From Lophius americanus (taxonomy: Eukaryota > Chordata > Actinopteri > Lophiiformes > Lophiidae): a stretch of DNA of 64,000 bases. A model generated the notes under the pieces. It saw only the letters and a list, made by a program, of their open reading frames with translations. It did no database searches and was not told where the DNA came from. Of the stretch, positions 11,640 through 23,156 are shown one piece after another. A program made the translations under genes and the position numbers. Location: contig JBBDHG010000008.1 of assembly GCA_037951165.1 (NCBI GenBank), positions 7,966,001-8,030,000 on the forward strand. The letters are read 5' to 3'. Numbering within the stretch: the stretch's first letter is position 1; every line of letters starts with the position of its first letter.

Positions 11640-12064
11640 CGATTTGCTCTTGGCACGGTTGTCCAAATTTGAAATGCGCGTCTCCGCTCTGGAAGGCGAC
11701 TTGACTCCGCTAACGGATAAACTAGCCGCTGTGGATAAAATTAAACACAGAACTTAAAGAAAAAGGTTACGGACTTGAAGGGACATTCTGGGCAGGAAAA
11801 CATTACGATCTTGAACCTGAGGGGGAGACAGTTGGGGGAGGCAACCCCTTACAGTTCTATGAAGAATTTATCCCTAAAGTGCTGGAGCTTCCAATCCCTA
11901 ACATCGCTATTGATCGTGCTTACCGTGCACCTGGTGTGCCTACAGATGATCGTCTTCGTCCTGTCATTGCAAAGATTAATCGCTCCAGTGATGTCACCAT
12001 TATAATGTCAGCAGTACGATCCAAAAGTAATCTCCGACATGAAGGTCATCCTCTCCTGTTTTAA
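11640..12064 (+). pseudogene. LINE ORF1 remnant (L1-type nucleic-acid-binding protein)
   Basis: One frame near 11642-11740 gives LLARLSKFEMRVSALEGDLT-like sequence, a heptad-rich segment as in L1 ORF1 coiled coils. After a stop and a frame change, 11775-11830 reads GQENITILNLRG, resembling the R-x-N-I-R-I region. Frame +2 at 11846-12064 contains EFIPKVLELPIPNIAIDRAY followed by a RPVIAKI block, matching the conserved C-terminal RNA-binding part of L1/Tx1 ORF1 proteins. In life this protein coats LINE RNA as a chaperone. At least one frameshift lies between the second and third pieces (about 11830-11850). Confidence 0.65.
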
Positions 12065-12310
12065 CTGTTAGTGGAATCTAGCAATATTTTTTTGTCTGTT
12101 TTTTCTCATAGGAGTTATAGACATGGGGGCCCTTTATCTTCTCCTTGTTCAGTTTTCGCATTTATTGTTCAAAGTTGTATGGAATCTTTGTAGGACCAGG
12201 TGAAACAGCATTTTTGTGGTCTCTCTCGTTCATCTGCCTGCCGCTGGCTTTCCTTTATGCCTTATTTCTACACCTCAGTCCATCTTATGCTGAATCTTTT
12301 CGTATCATAA

Positions 12311-13240
12311 ATGACTTATGGTGTTTGTTTGAAGTTCATTAGCCTCAATGTACGGGCTTTAAACAATCCTGTGAAGTGTGTTGCCCTGATCAACATTCTT
12401 CGTAAACAAGACGTCCAAATAGTTATGTTGCAGGAGACCAACATGGTCAAAGGTGACGTGAGTTGCTTAAATAACAGGTATTTTATAGTGCTTGTTCATT
12501 GCTCAGCCTTAAATAAATAAATGCAGGGGAGTGGCTATCATTTGCCGTCTTAATCTGCTCTTTAAACTGCTGGACACCTGGACAGACAATAATGGAAGAA
12601 TAGCCATTGCAAAAATTCAAACAGAGAAAAAAGATTTTGCACTTGTGATAACTCAAGGAAGATTATAATTATTATTAACTTGATAGAGACATGTTACACA
12701 GTACAAACACATAGGATGCGTTAAAACCGGAAAAAAATTTCACAACATTGTACTGAGGGAGCATTGGGTGGCCCCTGTGAATTGACGAAGAGGTGAGGTT
12801 TTGTGGTCTTGCTTAAGGACCCACTGCCTGTTGCAATGGGGGCTTGGCTCCAACCCTGGTTTCCTGATTGGGGGCAACTGCTCTACCTACTTAAGTATTG
12901 CTCAAACTGTTGGGCTTTAAATTTATCAAAGGTGCTGACTTTAATGCTGTAATGAGCCACAACCTGAACAGATCTGGGAAAGTGTCCAATACAGATAAAA
13001 AACAATCTTTGTAAGCTTTGTGCTTGTGGGCAGATAGCATTGGTGTGGTGGACCTTTGCCGCATGTGAAACCCAATTACCAGAGATTTCAGCCACCTATA
13101 GTCAAGACTCAAGACCTTTTCACGAATAGATTTTATCTTTGCCTCCGGAGGGATATTCCATAATGTTACAAATATCCATTTATTGCCTACCTCTCTTTCC
13201 AATCATAAAGCAGGGATCTCCTAGGTCTCAATTTACTCCA
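12311..13240 (+). pseudogene. LINE ORF2 endonuclease domain remnant, split by a SINE
   Basis: The frame opening at 12340 reads FISLNVRALNNPVKCVALIN and continues to MLQETNM near 12427-12447. These are the SxNVxG and QET motifs of AP-type LINE endonucleases, which nick the target DNA for target-primed reverse transcription. A further piece around 12538-12660 gives NGRIAIAKIQTEKKDFALVI. After a ~230-bp insertion the domain resumes near 12930 with GADFNAVMSHNLNRSGK, matching the GGDFNxV motif. Frame changes and stops make it non-functional. It leads directly into the linker at 13240. Confidence 0.75.
12665..12898 (-). mobile_element. tRNA-derived SINE inserted in the LINE endonuclease
   Basis: Read on the minus strand from about 12898, a tRNA-like head shows an A-box-like GTAGGTAGAGCAGTTGCC and a B-box-like GGTTGGAGCC (complement at 12846-12855), with spacing close to that of tRNA genes. 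A non-tRNA body follows, ending near an ATTATTATAATT-like A/T tail at 12665-12685. It interrupts the endonuclease reading between LVITQG and GADFNAV. The A and B boxes would be an internal RNA polymerase III promoter. The SINE family is not identified. Confidence 0.55.
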
Positions 13241-13980
13241 TGCCTTCACGAGACCTTAAGCGCCGATTTAATACAATGCTACTTTGTGATAAAACATTTA
13301 AAACTCAGTTTCCTGAGCAATTTAAAGACTTCATTTCAATTAACAAAGGATCAGTTGATGATCCAAGGTTACTCTCGGATGCCACAAACGGTTCTATTAG
13401 AAACAATACTACACGCTACGCTACAACAACAAGGAAGGCCCGATCATCTAGATTACACAAATTAGGGCCTAAATTTACAGCACAGGACCGCTTTCTACAG
13501 CTGGACTTTGATGACGATGTTGTACTTGAATATGACTTTGTGAGGAAGGATATAAATGCCAATCCTAAACAACGTTTTGAATGTTCTATACATAAAACAT
13601 GCCAAACATATTATTTCAAAGGTGCCAGACCTAGCCACTTACTCCCACTGAGGCTGAGAGCTAATTCACAGATAATATCTGTTAAAACAAATGGTGGTGA
13701 CGTTGTAATAGAGCCCCTGCAAGTGAATGCGATCATCGGGGATATCTACGCAGAAATATATGGCTCGGGGGTCTGCCATGATAAAGTTCCATGCAACAAC
13801 TCACTCACCAACATCCAACTGTCAACACTGTCTCAGGATAACTCTCTGGGGCTGGGAACACCTATTACTTTAAACAAGCTCAGGCTTGCTGGCTTGGATA
13901 TTGGTAGATCTAGGCCTAGATGGGATTCCACTGGATGGCTACACAATGTTCTGGCGCTGACTGGGCCCTTTGCTTTTTGA
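13240..13980 (+). pseudogene. LINE ORF2 linker between endonuclease and RT, long open frame
   Basis: A 246-codon open frame, the longest on the + strand. It contains RRFNTMLLCDKTFKTQFPEQ, INKGSVDDPRLLSDATNG, KARSSRLHKLG, TYYFKGARPSHLLPLRLRAN and NAIIGDIYAEIYGSG in the order known for the region between endonuclease and RT of fish L1/Tx1-type elements, including the FYxxLY-like end. The final 30 residues approach the start of the RT domain, where the frame shifts at about 13970. Its openness is probably chance survival within a decayed element. Confidence 0.8.
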
Positions 13981-15960
13981 CATGATCAAGCCCCCTTTGG
14001 ACAAGGGATATTTCACCAGAGATGTCCTTATAGTGATCATAACACTTCTACTCAAGAAAAACAAATACCCAACCGAATGTGCCAATTATAGGCCCCTGTC
14101 CTTCCTGAATACCGACATCAAAATCTATACTAAACTACTTGAATGCAGGCTCCAGCCTTTGTCTGCTAAACTCACTGAGATCAAACTGGTTTCATGAAGT
14201 CTAGGCGGGCATCAAACAATGTCCAAAGGCTGTTACGCATAGTACACAGTAACTCCTCCTCACCTCTTCCTGCGGTAGTTCTGTCACTAGAAGCCATGAA
14301 GGGTTTTGGCAGACTGGAGTGGCAGTACCTCAGTGCTAGCCCAAGTTATGGGTTTTGGATCTGCCTTCTACGTATGTTAAGGCTGCGGTATGCTAACCCA
14401 GCAATAATGGTGCTGATGGGTAGGACTTGTTCCTCCCTGTGTAACATTGCTAGGGGTTCCAGAAAAAGCTACCCTTTGAGCCCCTTTCTCTTCGTTCTAC
14501 CTCAAGAACCTCTGGCTCAGATGGTTCATTCAGCAAATGGCGTGTCACCTAATCATGTAAGACGCCATTCATGTTCCTGAACATTATATTTAGTTATACG
14601 CAGACGACATTCTTATTTCTGTAGGCAACCCACATAAATGGATATTGTTTTATCCATTTTTAAGAATATAGGGGAAATTACCGGATACAGAATAAACGGG
14701 TGAAAGTCAGCATTGTTGCTCCTGAATGAAGTTATGAGGAGCCTAACTCTGACCCTTCCTATACCGGTGGTTAATCAATGTAAATACCTGGGTGTTGGAA
14801 ATTGTGCAGAATTAGAATTTGTTGTTATAATCAATTTTGAAAATACCCTGTCTAAGATTTCGCTTTATCTAGAAAATGGTCATCGTTTCCAAAGATCACG
14901 TATATGTATTATAAAGACAAACGTACTTCCATGAATAGATCTTGTGAGCTCAATGCTGCCTTTGCCTCCCCCTTCTTGTTTCTGTCACAGAGTACAGTCA
15001 CTAAATTCATCCGTAACAGCAAGCGCCCTCGTCTTAAATTATCCACAATGCAACAGGATAGACGTGCTTGGGGTCTCTCATTTCACAACTTTAATTTGTA
15101 CTACTGGGCCTTTACAATGCGCCCACTGATCAACTGGTACAACAGAACCAGGCGAGCGCTGGGAGGGAATATAGTGTTTCCATTCAAGCTGGAGGAAGTT
15201 TTGTTTTCTAATATCTCTCTAAGTAAATATAAACTCCGCTTCTGTCCCATTTTATCTGACCCAACTGACAGTGGTGTGACAAAGTGATACATTCTTTGGC
15301 AACATGTTCAGGGACAGAGGCCTACGCCGATTTGAGGACATTTTCGTTAGATTTAATGTACAACATTCTCCGTTTCATTTTTACCTACAGCTGAGAACAT
15401 CCATGAAGACATTGGAGAATCCACTCTAACAACATGCACTGCTCGATGTTGGACAGATGTTCCTGAACTTTCCCCTGATTTTGACTGTTCCAGTTTGGAA
15501 TGCAATTACACAATCATCAAAAACCCTGACCATCAGCAAATTCCTCAAAATTCTATTCAGAGGACATACATGACCCCCCCGTAAACTTCACGGTATGAAA
15601 CTCAAAGAAGTCCCAAACTGTACACTATGCCATATATAGACAGTCAGTGCCTTCTATCACATGATCTGGGGTAGCAAAACTTCTGGACAATGTTGAAAGA
15701 CACTTTATTCTTCTTGTTCCATACACAAATCTCTTTGTCCCAATTTGTCCTCATTTTGAATGATATCTCTCAGTTCAAACTGCAAAGAGCTCACAAACGT
15801 TTTTTTTTGGCCGGCGACACTGCTGCTATGAAGATGGATGCAACCAAGACGTCGGCAAAAGTTTCTCACTTTTATGGATTGTTTGATAGAATTGTCCACA
15901 GCACGTATTTATGGGGTATAGGAAGGAACTATTAGACTGTTGGCACAAATAATAGAGAAA
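13970..15960 (+). pseudogene. LINE ORF2 reverse transcriptase and C-terminal region
   Basis: The first piece (13970-14197) reads KKNKYPTECANYRPLSFLNT, the RPISLLN block of RT. A frameshift at the TGF motif (about 14190) is followed by 14194-14580 with VVLSLEAMKGFGRLEW in place of the usual DxxKAFD block: the catalytic Asp reads Glu (SLEAMKGF) here. A GSRKSYPLSPFLFVL block (normally GxxQGxPLSP) comes next. The YADD catalytic box lies at 14597-14608 in another frame, followed by KYLGVG (14713-14934) and a C-terminal region (14904-15287) with a LYYWAF motif. Numerous breaks make it inactive. Confidence 0.8.
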
Positions 15961-16500
15961 TTAAAGGGTTCATGACCTAATACTCCCTCCGTCTTTTTCT
16001 CGCCTCTTAATTCTATCATGTAGCTATCTATTTTTATCTGTCTGGTCCCATTTTTCCCTTTCTGTCTTCATTTCATGATTCCCTGTTTGGGTATTCTGAT
16101 AGCTTTCTTTTGTTGTTATAGAGATCTTGCACTGTGAGTGCATGAGTGAGTTGATTGTTACGGAGTGTATATCAGTGCATTTCTTGATATGGGTTGCCAT
16201 TTCTTATTTTTGGAAGTAGATTTGAAGCTCCACACTATTTATGTATGATGGTGTGAAACCCTGTCAACTTAATCTTTAGGCCAGGCTGGGATGCATGATC
16301 TTGATAATTTCATCACATTGCTGCGTTTGGCTAATCAATTTAGCTTACTGTCCTTTAATTTATACGTTTTACATGTAAAGTGTCTTGTTAAGGCTGCTTA
16401 ATCTAACCACTGGATGGCTGAAAGTATGTATACACATGTTCTCTTGGAATTTAAAAGCATTTTAAAATGCTAATAAAATGTAATCACAAAAAGTGTAGTT

Positions 16501-17069
16501 CTTGGGCCCTCATCTGACTGGGTAGGATTAAAAGAATGTACAATGTCTAAAATCACCACTCGATTCCACATTAAAAACGGCTTTGTTAAGAAAGTATTTT
16601 GTTTTACAAAAAAAAAAAAAATCCTAAGGCTTTTATTGCACTTTTTCTGTCTGTAAGTTTATTTCAATAATAGTTATATCATTTATTTATGCGTATCTAA
16701 TTGATATGCATTTTACTAATATTTATTCCTTTCACTGTACTTAAATGTCAGAATTGTATTTTAAGTGCCCCTTGGTTTTCCTTTATTGTATGTTTTTTTT
16801 CACACTATTTCAACGTGTGATATTATTCCATTGAAGAATGTTAAGCTTACTGAAGAATTTTGGTTTTAGGAAAATTCCCCCTGAGCTGTTGCTCACCAGC
16901 AGAAGTTGTTGCCTGGTGACGGCCAGTATTCTCACTGAAGTGCATGACTGCCAGGCATAGTCTGGGAGAAAGATGATACTTCGAAATATTACATAGCTAT
17001 AGTGGAAAGGAATGTCCCATAGTTAAAATGTTGTGTGTGTAACTTTTATACATATATTACCGGTGTAAA
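16501..17069. other. No gene seen; poly-A run
   Basis: Contains a 14-A run near 16607-16620. This could be an alternative 3' end for the LINE to its left. Nothing else was recognised. Confidence 0.4.
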
Positions 17070-17074
17070 TATTG

Positions 17075-17215
17075 GACATTCACCCATCAGACATAACGTT
17101 ACAACCACTGTTATGTGGTCTTAATGACATTGATTATCTGGTTGCCATGGTACCTGTCAGTGGGTGGGATAAATGGATGCATACATAGTATGTGATTCAT
17201 GTATGAACAGTAGTT
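17075..17215 (+). mobile_element. Tc1-like transposon 5' fragment
   Basis: The phrases CACCCATCAGACATAACGTT, TGATTATCTGGTTGCCATGG and ACCTGTCAGTGGGTGGGATA occur in the order seen at the 5' end of common fish Tc1-like elements, just upstream of the transposase gene. The transposase region and the right terminal repeat are absent, so this is a truncated fossil. Confidence 0.6.
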
Positions 17216-18989
17216 TGTTACTCTTTGCTGAAGAAATGTTTTATGATGTACAAAAAAATTTGATCCAAAGACATTATAGATTCCATTATAGAAATATCTA
17301 GTTAAGATACTTTTCGAAAGTTAATGTGTTAATGAAAAACACATTTTTTTTTTGATTTGGTCATATATATTCAGATAATCATAAGCAGTTTTTGAATACC
17401 GAACGACTTTTATGTAAGTGTGTAACATTTGGTCGGTGGTCTGCCTCTGCAACTCTGGCTGCCTGATCTGGGTTGTTTTTTTGGTTTTTTCCAAGTTCCT
17501 AACATCCCTGTAAAGGGGTCCAAGGGAAATTAAGTGAAATAGAATGTAAAATGAAATGTCTATTGATTTAATATGGTTATGGAACTGAGGAAAGCAAAAA
17601 TGATTGACAATATTGAAATTAGATACATTTTCCGGCTCAAACACAGTAATACACAAACATGTGTGATTCACCCTTCTCCATGTGTCAGACATTCTAGTAG
17701 TGAGTGTTGCTGGCCTCTCTTAGGAATTTCTGAATATGAGGGTGACTGTCCATCCAAGAGAGCGAAACTCCTCTTCAGCCACTCTTTCTCCGTATGGTAT
17801 CTTCCACTCACTTCAATGTGCTGATCAGAAAACAAGAGATAAAAGCAGGGTTAAACTTCCTGGCTTTATTATAGCGTAGGAACCCTTCTTCTTGATATCA
17901 AGTTTTGATGATTCTATCAAACAATGAATTTACTTCTAAAGCAGTTGGTTATCTTTTGTTGAAGTGAAATAAATATTTTTTTTTAATTTTAGGGGAACTG
18001 TTCCTATAACAGTCAAAGAAGTGGTAGTGTACAGTATGAGTCTTACTCTGTGGCTGATCAGGGTTAGAAATGGCTCAGCAAGACCTTAATTAGCCGCCAT
18101 GTCCCGCCTGTCTCACAATCAGACTGCCATTGATTCCCACACACATCCTTCCTGTAGTAATGACCCCAGACAGCGGGGTCTGGGCTGCTGGAACCAACTA
18201 ACTGCTTTTGAATAACTACAGCTGTGACATTAATACACCGTATATGAGGGTGTGTATTTACAGTGAGCGCTGAATACGAAAGCAACATCCACCGAACGGC
18301 TCCGCTTCATTTTCTATCCAATTATTCTGTGAGGAAGTGGAGAGCCGCCGCCGCTTTGTGAGAAACCTTCCTGCTACAGAAACAGAGCAGTTAAGCCCCG
18401 AGCTTCGCCACGCTCGCTGCTGTCTCTGGTACTCCTCAAACCCCAATTTGTCTTCTTTTTGTTCTTTATGTATGTCTGTTAAAATATGCTGATGAAAGGA
18501 AGCCCAACGTTTGCAGGGAAACAACAGTAAACCAGAATTTTTATACCCCAGGCTTCTCGTTAAGTCTGCTTTTCTGCCTGACTTGACACTTTTGCCGGAT
18601 CAAACGTCTCATCACAAAATGCAACCTACAAAAAAAAATGCTTACCCATAATCCATCAGTGTAGGTGTGCGATGCGGCAGACTCAGAAATGAAGAGTAGA
18701 GCTTGTTGTTAATCCTTAAGACAAGCCGTGCTCCCTCTAATTAACATGCTCGACTTTAGAAACACAGTGGAAACAATTAATTGTGTGTCTCAACGAGATC
18801 TAATTGTGCTCTTCACTCGCTTAAGTTCGGAAATTCAGCTGCTTCAATAAAAAAAGGAGAATTTAATGGAACATAATGCTGTTCTCCATGTTGTAGAATA
18901 TATTTGAATATCTTAATCAATATATGATTACAACATGTCCAAAACTATATGGATGTCTCATTCATTATTTTATCTTTGTCTTACAAAGA
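17216..18989. other. Single-copy-looking DNA, no gene seen
   Basis: A 123-codon minus-strand frame (17321-17692) has no recognisable domain. The part from 18070 to 18860 is less AT-rich than its surroundings, lacks recognisable repeats and contains several TAATTA/TTAATTA cores. It is a candidate conserved non-coding stretch, but that cannot be judged without alignment. Confidence 0.35.
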
Positions 18990-19270
18990 ACATCCATCGT
19001 CCATATTCTTCCTCTTATCCGGGGTTTGGTTGCGATGCCAGCAGGCTTCCAAACATCCCTCTGCCAAGCTTTGTCTGGTTGATCCTAAGGCATTCCCAGT
19101 CTAGATAAGACATATAATCCGTCCACCAGTCACTTCTGCGTTCACGCCAGGGACTACTCTTAGTCTGAGCCACACAGAAAACTTCCAACTGGCTCCTTTC
19201 GATGCAAAAAGGCCAGGGCTCTACTTTGACGTCGGTCCAGATGTCCAAGCTTCTTATCCTGTCTCTAATG
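18990..19270 (-). mobile_element. RTE/Rex3-like LINE, 3' end fragment
   Basis: The minus-strand frame (19015-19296) contains SIRDRIRSLDIWTDVKVEPW, FCIERSQLEVF, WWTDYMSYLDWECLRI and FGSLLASQPNPG, the ordered C-terminal signature of fish RTE/Rex3-like RT. The 3' terminus at about 18990-19025 is the complement of the usual GGATAAGAGGAAGAATATGG tail. The frame is open but a block between the two halves of the domain is replaced, so it is not functional. Confidence 0.8.
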
Positions 19271-20488
19271 CTGTATACACCAAACTTAAAACACAATTTT
19301 CATGCAACATAATATATAAAGTCAGTGCAATGCCAAAAATAGATGTGGCTATAGCGACAGAAATGAAAAATTGTCAATTTGTGTAATTAAAAAAATTCAT
19401 TTTAGGCGATAAATTCATGTGATATTCTGATGGTCAAGCCTATTGAATATGAGCGTTCCACACATCACATATTCCGACAATAGTAGGACATGGCCATAAG
19501 CATGGATTGAAATGTACAAACTGTTCCTTTTATGAATCTGAATGGCAGGAAAACGATTGCCTCAGGAAAAAGCTAAATTAAGTTATATCTTGGTGTAGTT
19601 GCATTAAAATAATCTGGCCAATTTGGTCACCTATATAAGAGTTAACAGATTTTTGGCCACCTGTGGTCCGTTCTTAACATTAATTAAACGCATTAAAAAA
19701 ACAATCAATAACAGATTAGCTGCAACCCAACTCTTGAATATGAAAACCAGCGTCTCCTCCCTGCTCCATCTGCATGTTTGGATGAGCGTTTTTGAAGGTC
19801 GTCTACCCGCCTCCACGTCCTTGGAAGCTCCTGACATTTTATCAGCTCTGCGACGTTAAGAAAGTCAGAAAGGTTTTCCTTCTTATTCCTCTTTCTTCAG
19901 TCAACTCCTCATTTCCAAGCTGTGGGTGTACAGTGTTTGTTTTGTATCTACATTCCAGTCTGAGCGCGCGACCTTGGTGTCACTTCGTATCTGACAAAGC
20001 AATCAGGTAAAAAATAGGTCTGAAATGGCAGATTACTTCAGACGAAGTGGCGGCGGGAGAACGCAGGAGGAATGAAGGCAAATTGCCTCTTTTCAGCACT
20101 TAAATAAAGGTGGGAGGTCAAGAGAGTTTGAACACACACACACATATACACACACTTCACCCCACCTTCTAATTCTCCCCCATCCCTCTTTCCTCCCTCA
20201 ATGACTCTCTCAATAAAATTCACCTCAATTTACGTGCAATTTACGGAGATGAAAAAGCATGATAGAAAAGAACGAGTGACATCTTTGCATAATAGAGGGA
20301 CCTACAGAATATAACAAAATAAGAACATATTATTATTTTTTTGATATGACCAGGACATAAGAAAGAGGAAGTTATAGTTGTCAGTATGTCGTATAATGGT
20401 CTGTAATCTTGGTCAGGCATATATCCAGCAAATTATATTCCCTGTAAATCTTACTCTGTGACTTTATAATTAAAAAGATTGTCAAGTC
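19271..20488. other. No gene seen
   Basis: Two overlapping short frames on opposite strands (19623-19859 and 19631-19837) have no recognisable domain. A short ACACAC-rich patch lies at 20132-20155. Confidence 0.4.
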
Positions 20489-20610
20489 AATTAAAGCTTT
20501 ATTTCTATAGCTTACATAAAACAACCAGGGTTAACCAAAGTTCTTTACAAAGTAGAAAGACAACAAGAAAACATCATACATTCTAATAAAAATATTGTTA
20601 AATCAGTTGT
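20489..20610 (-). repeat. Fish-type LINE/SINE 3' tail, antisense
   Basis: AATTAAAGCTTTATTTCTATAG followed by CCAAAGTTCTTTACAAAGTA matches the general form of a very common fish interspersed tail (TTTATTTATATAGC...AAAGTGCTTTACA) in antisense. Limits are approximate. Confidence 0.55.
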
Positions 20611-22050
20611 TATAATAATAAAAAGGTACGACAAGAAAACAATATAGCGTAAAATAATAAATTAGTGTCCTGATAGAGGTTAAGTGATCTGTTTGGTCTT
20701 ACGATATAAGACCAAAACTACTTGAGGAGTTTGTATCCAGTGATAGAGCTTGAAGAGCAGGTATCAGGATCAGGATCAGGTATATGTGCTGGTGCTCTCT
20801 GAGCATGCGTGGGTGGAGGTTTATATTACATGTTGTGTATTAAGTTATGCAAGAAGGAAATAAATGAATAATATTCCTATAAAAAATATATTATGTTAAT
20901 TGATTAAGAAAAATTGCATCTGGAATTTATTGACACTGTTAAAAAATAAAATAGTATTCATTCAGATCTGCACCCACATACAGTTATCTCTCATCGCACC
21001 TACCCGAAACATCGTGGTCTTCTAGTTTTTCCTTCTGAAACGATCCTCAAAGATGATGTCATAAATGGTGAAACCAATAGAGGGCACTACCTCTCTCAAA
21101 AAACAACAACAAACAAACACCAATACAAATGTTATTTTAAACATTTAATCTACATTTGTCTACTATTTTATTCATGTGTTCCATTATTTTTCTTATGAAC
21201 CTACGGGTTTGGTAAAATCATTCCGAGCAAAGAAAACAATTCATCGATTTAAAAAAAGTTTTTTACTATTCAGCATTCTGATCAAATTATCTTATTCCAC
21301 AGGACAAACGTATTCAAATACCTTGTTAAATATAATTTAAGAATGGAGATGTAGCAGACTCCAGACTATCCAACTACTCACTCTGGTAAAAGTTAAATTA
21401 GTTTAAGTACAGTTTGGACAGACTACTAGTTAAACTACCCCTCAACACTGTTGACATGTTTTTAACGTGAATACCACGTAAATACAATTCTGATGTAATG
21501 GAGGAGGCAGGTGCAGTCATCTGTCCACAGGCCGGCTTTGGACTCTCAGCTGCTGACAGAGAGCAGAGAGAGACACTAAAGATAATTGGCTGCCATCATT
21601 CCCGCCATCACCTGCGGTGAGGAATTAAAATAAGAAATGACTCTAAGCTCTCACAGCTCTGTGCTGAATCATAAATCAGCCGCTGGTCATCCTTGACGGA
21701 GAGTAGATGAATCATCTTCTGGCACCTTTTTCTCTTTTTTAAAACCCAGCTATCTTGGTCATTAGCTCTGCCGGCCTCATGAAGGCGTGACAGTGTGTGA
21801 GTTCGAAAGCCGCCAACCTGGGCAGAATAGTCGATGGTGACAGTGATGTGTGGACCAGGAGGGCTAGCTGGTGTATTTGCAGATGGTTAATATGCTCCTG
21901 TTGAGTGTGTGAGGAGGACGTGGGAGGCTGGATCGCTGCTGTCTTGTGTTTGACAGAGGTTGCTCTGATGATTTGAGCGGTAGCAGAGGAGGAGACGATG
22001 ACATGTTTAGTTATGTCCACTGCAAAAATTTCAATTTTAGTAAGGTGAAA
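20611..22050. other. No gene seen
   Basis: Contains a short ATCAGG triplet run (20762-20778). A 135-codon minus-strand frame (21739-22146) lacks any domain I recognise. The 21490-22000 part looks single-copy and moderately GC-rich. Confidence 0.4.
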
Positions 22051-22054
22051 TATC

Positions 22055-22900
22055 TTAACCCTCTCAATGTCCTCATATTCTGTATACACCCCCGTGTCTT
22101 CCCGGTCAAAATGACCCACTTTCACTAAACCCCCAAAATAAAGCATTTTACTCTAATTTCAAACACCAAATCTATTTTGCCTGAAGAAACAATTTGTCAT
22201 TCACCAAAAATTGTGTGAATACTTCATTTTTTCTACATCCTATGATAGTATAAAAATGGGCAACAAATAGTTTGGAATGCATTCTTATCCATCCCAATAA
22301 GTCAGTTCCTTTTTTTTTGCCAGTGAAATATGTTATAAAATATATAGAACATAATTGTGAACATGTGAAGCAAACAACATAACTCACTCAAATAATTAGC
22401 ACATGTACGGCACTATGCAAGTGCATATATATATATATGTATATGTGTATATATGTATGTATATATGTATGTATATATGTATATATGTATGTATATATGT
22501 GCACTTGCATATAGATATATTATTACACCAGCAGCACACAGTTTGTGTTTTACAGTCCTTCTTTAGTTTGGTCACAGGCAGTGCACACTGCGGGGAAGAC
22601 CACATGTCTTGTCATGTTCATATCTGCTACTGATTGATCTTAGACAGAACAAAAAAATTCATACATTTTTGTGGTGTGTAACTGACTGTGACTTCAAGTC
22701 AATTTGACCGTCGGGTCATTTGGCCCGAAGACAATTTTTTGTACAGCTTACATGGAAATATAAATAAAAGCAACATTTCCTTTTCTAATGTTGCGTTCAA
22801 TCTAGGAAAAAACTTCAAATTTCTAGTTGAAAATATGTAATTTAGGGGATTTTTCCCTGTGGGTCATTTTTAAAAATGTATCTTTTTTCAATATTGCTAA
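22055..22900. mobile_element. Possible piggyBac-like non-autonomous element
   Basis: The left end has TTAA (22055-22058) followed by CCCTCTCAATGTCCTC, and further in GGTCAAAATGACCC (22107-22120). Near 22700-22730 there are GTCAATTTGACCG and GGGTCATTTGGCCCG, again symmetrical GGTCA motifs. TTAA target sites, a CCCT start and repeated GGTCA(A)TGACC motifs recall fish piggyBac-type elements. I could not find a matching right terminus, so the call and the right limit are tentative. Confidence 0.3.
22414..22511. repeat. AT-rich palindrome with exact 12-bp arms
   Basis: TATGCAAGTGCA at 22414-22425 and its exact reverse complement at 22500-22511 enclose a run of TATATG/TATG repeats (22426-22499). 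This could extrude as a hairpin. The interior is a (TATG/TATA)n microsatellite whose open frames on both strands are artefacts. Confidence 0.8.
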
Positions 22901-23124
22901 TCATTTTTGGACCCCTTACCTGGGATGTAAGGAGCTAAAAAAAAAAAAAACAGATCAAATCAGGCAGCCAGCAGTGCACAGGTAGACCATTGAAACAAAA
23001 TGTAATACAAAAACATAAAATCATTAGGAATTCAAAAACTGTTTGTAATTTTCTTAATATTTTAGACGAAATTTAAACAACACTTTTGCATTTCTTTAAC
23101 ACATTTACTTTTTAAATGTATCTG

Positions 23125-23130
<6 letters not shown>

Positions 23131-23156
<26 letters not shown>
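23131..23156. repeat. (TA)13 microsatellite
   Basis: Uninterrupted TA dinucleotide run. Confidence 0.9.

Larger units (their letters stand above)
11000..16500 (+). mobile_element. Degenerate L1/Tx1-type LINE, near full length
   Basis: In + orientation the element shows, in order, an ORF1 remnant, an AP-type endonuclease start, the linker, reverse transcriptase with a YADD box, and a C-terminal region. The order and the ORF1 plus ORF2 plan are those of L1/Tx1-type non-LTR elements. Both limits are approximate. The 5' limit is a guess. The 3' limit is set at an AATAAAATGTAATCACAAAA stretch (16472-16491), with no clear target duplication found. Multiple frameshifts and stops plus a nested SINE show that it is long dead. 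Confidence 0.8.

Noticed and set aside
22396..22633. Open frames on both strands rich in Tyr, Ile and Thr
   Set aside because: They translate a TATG/TATA microsatellite; no gene.
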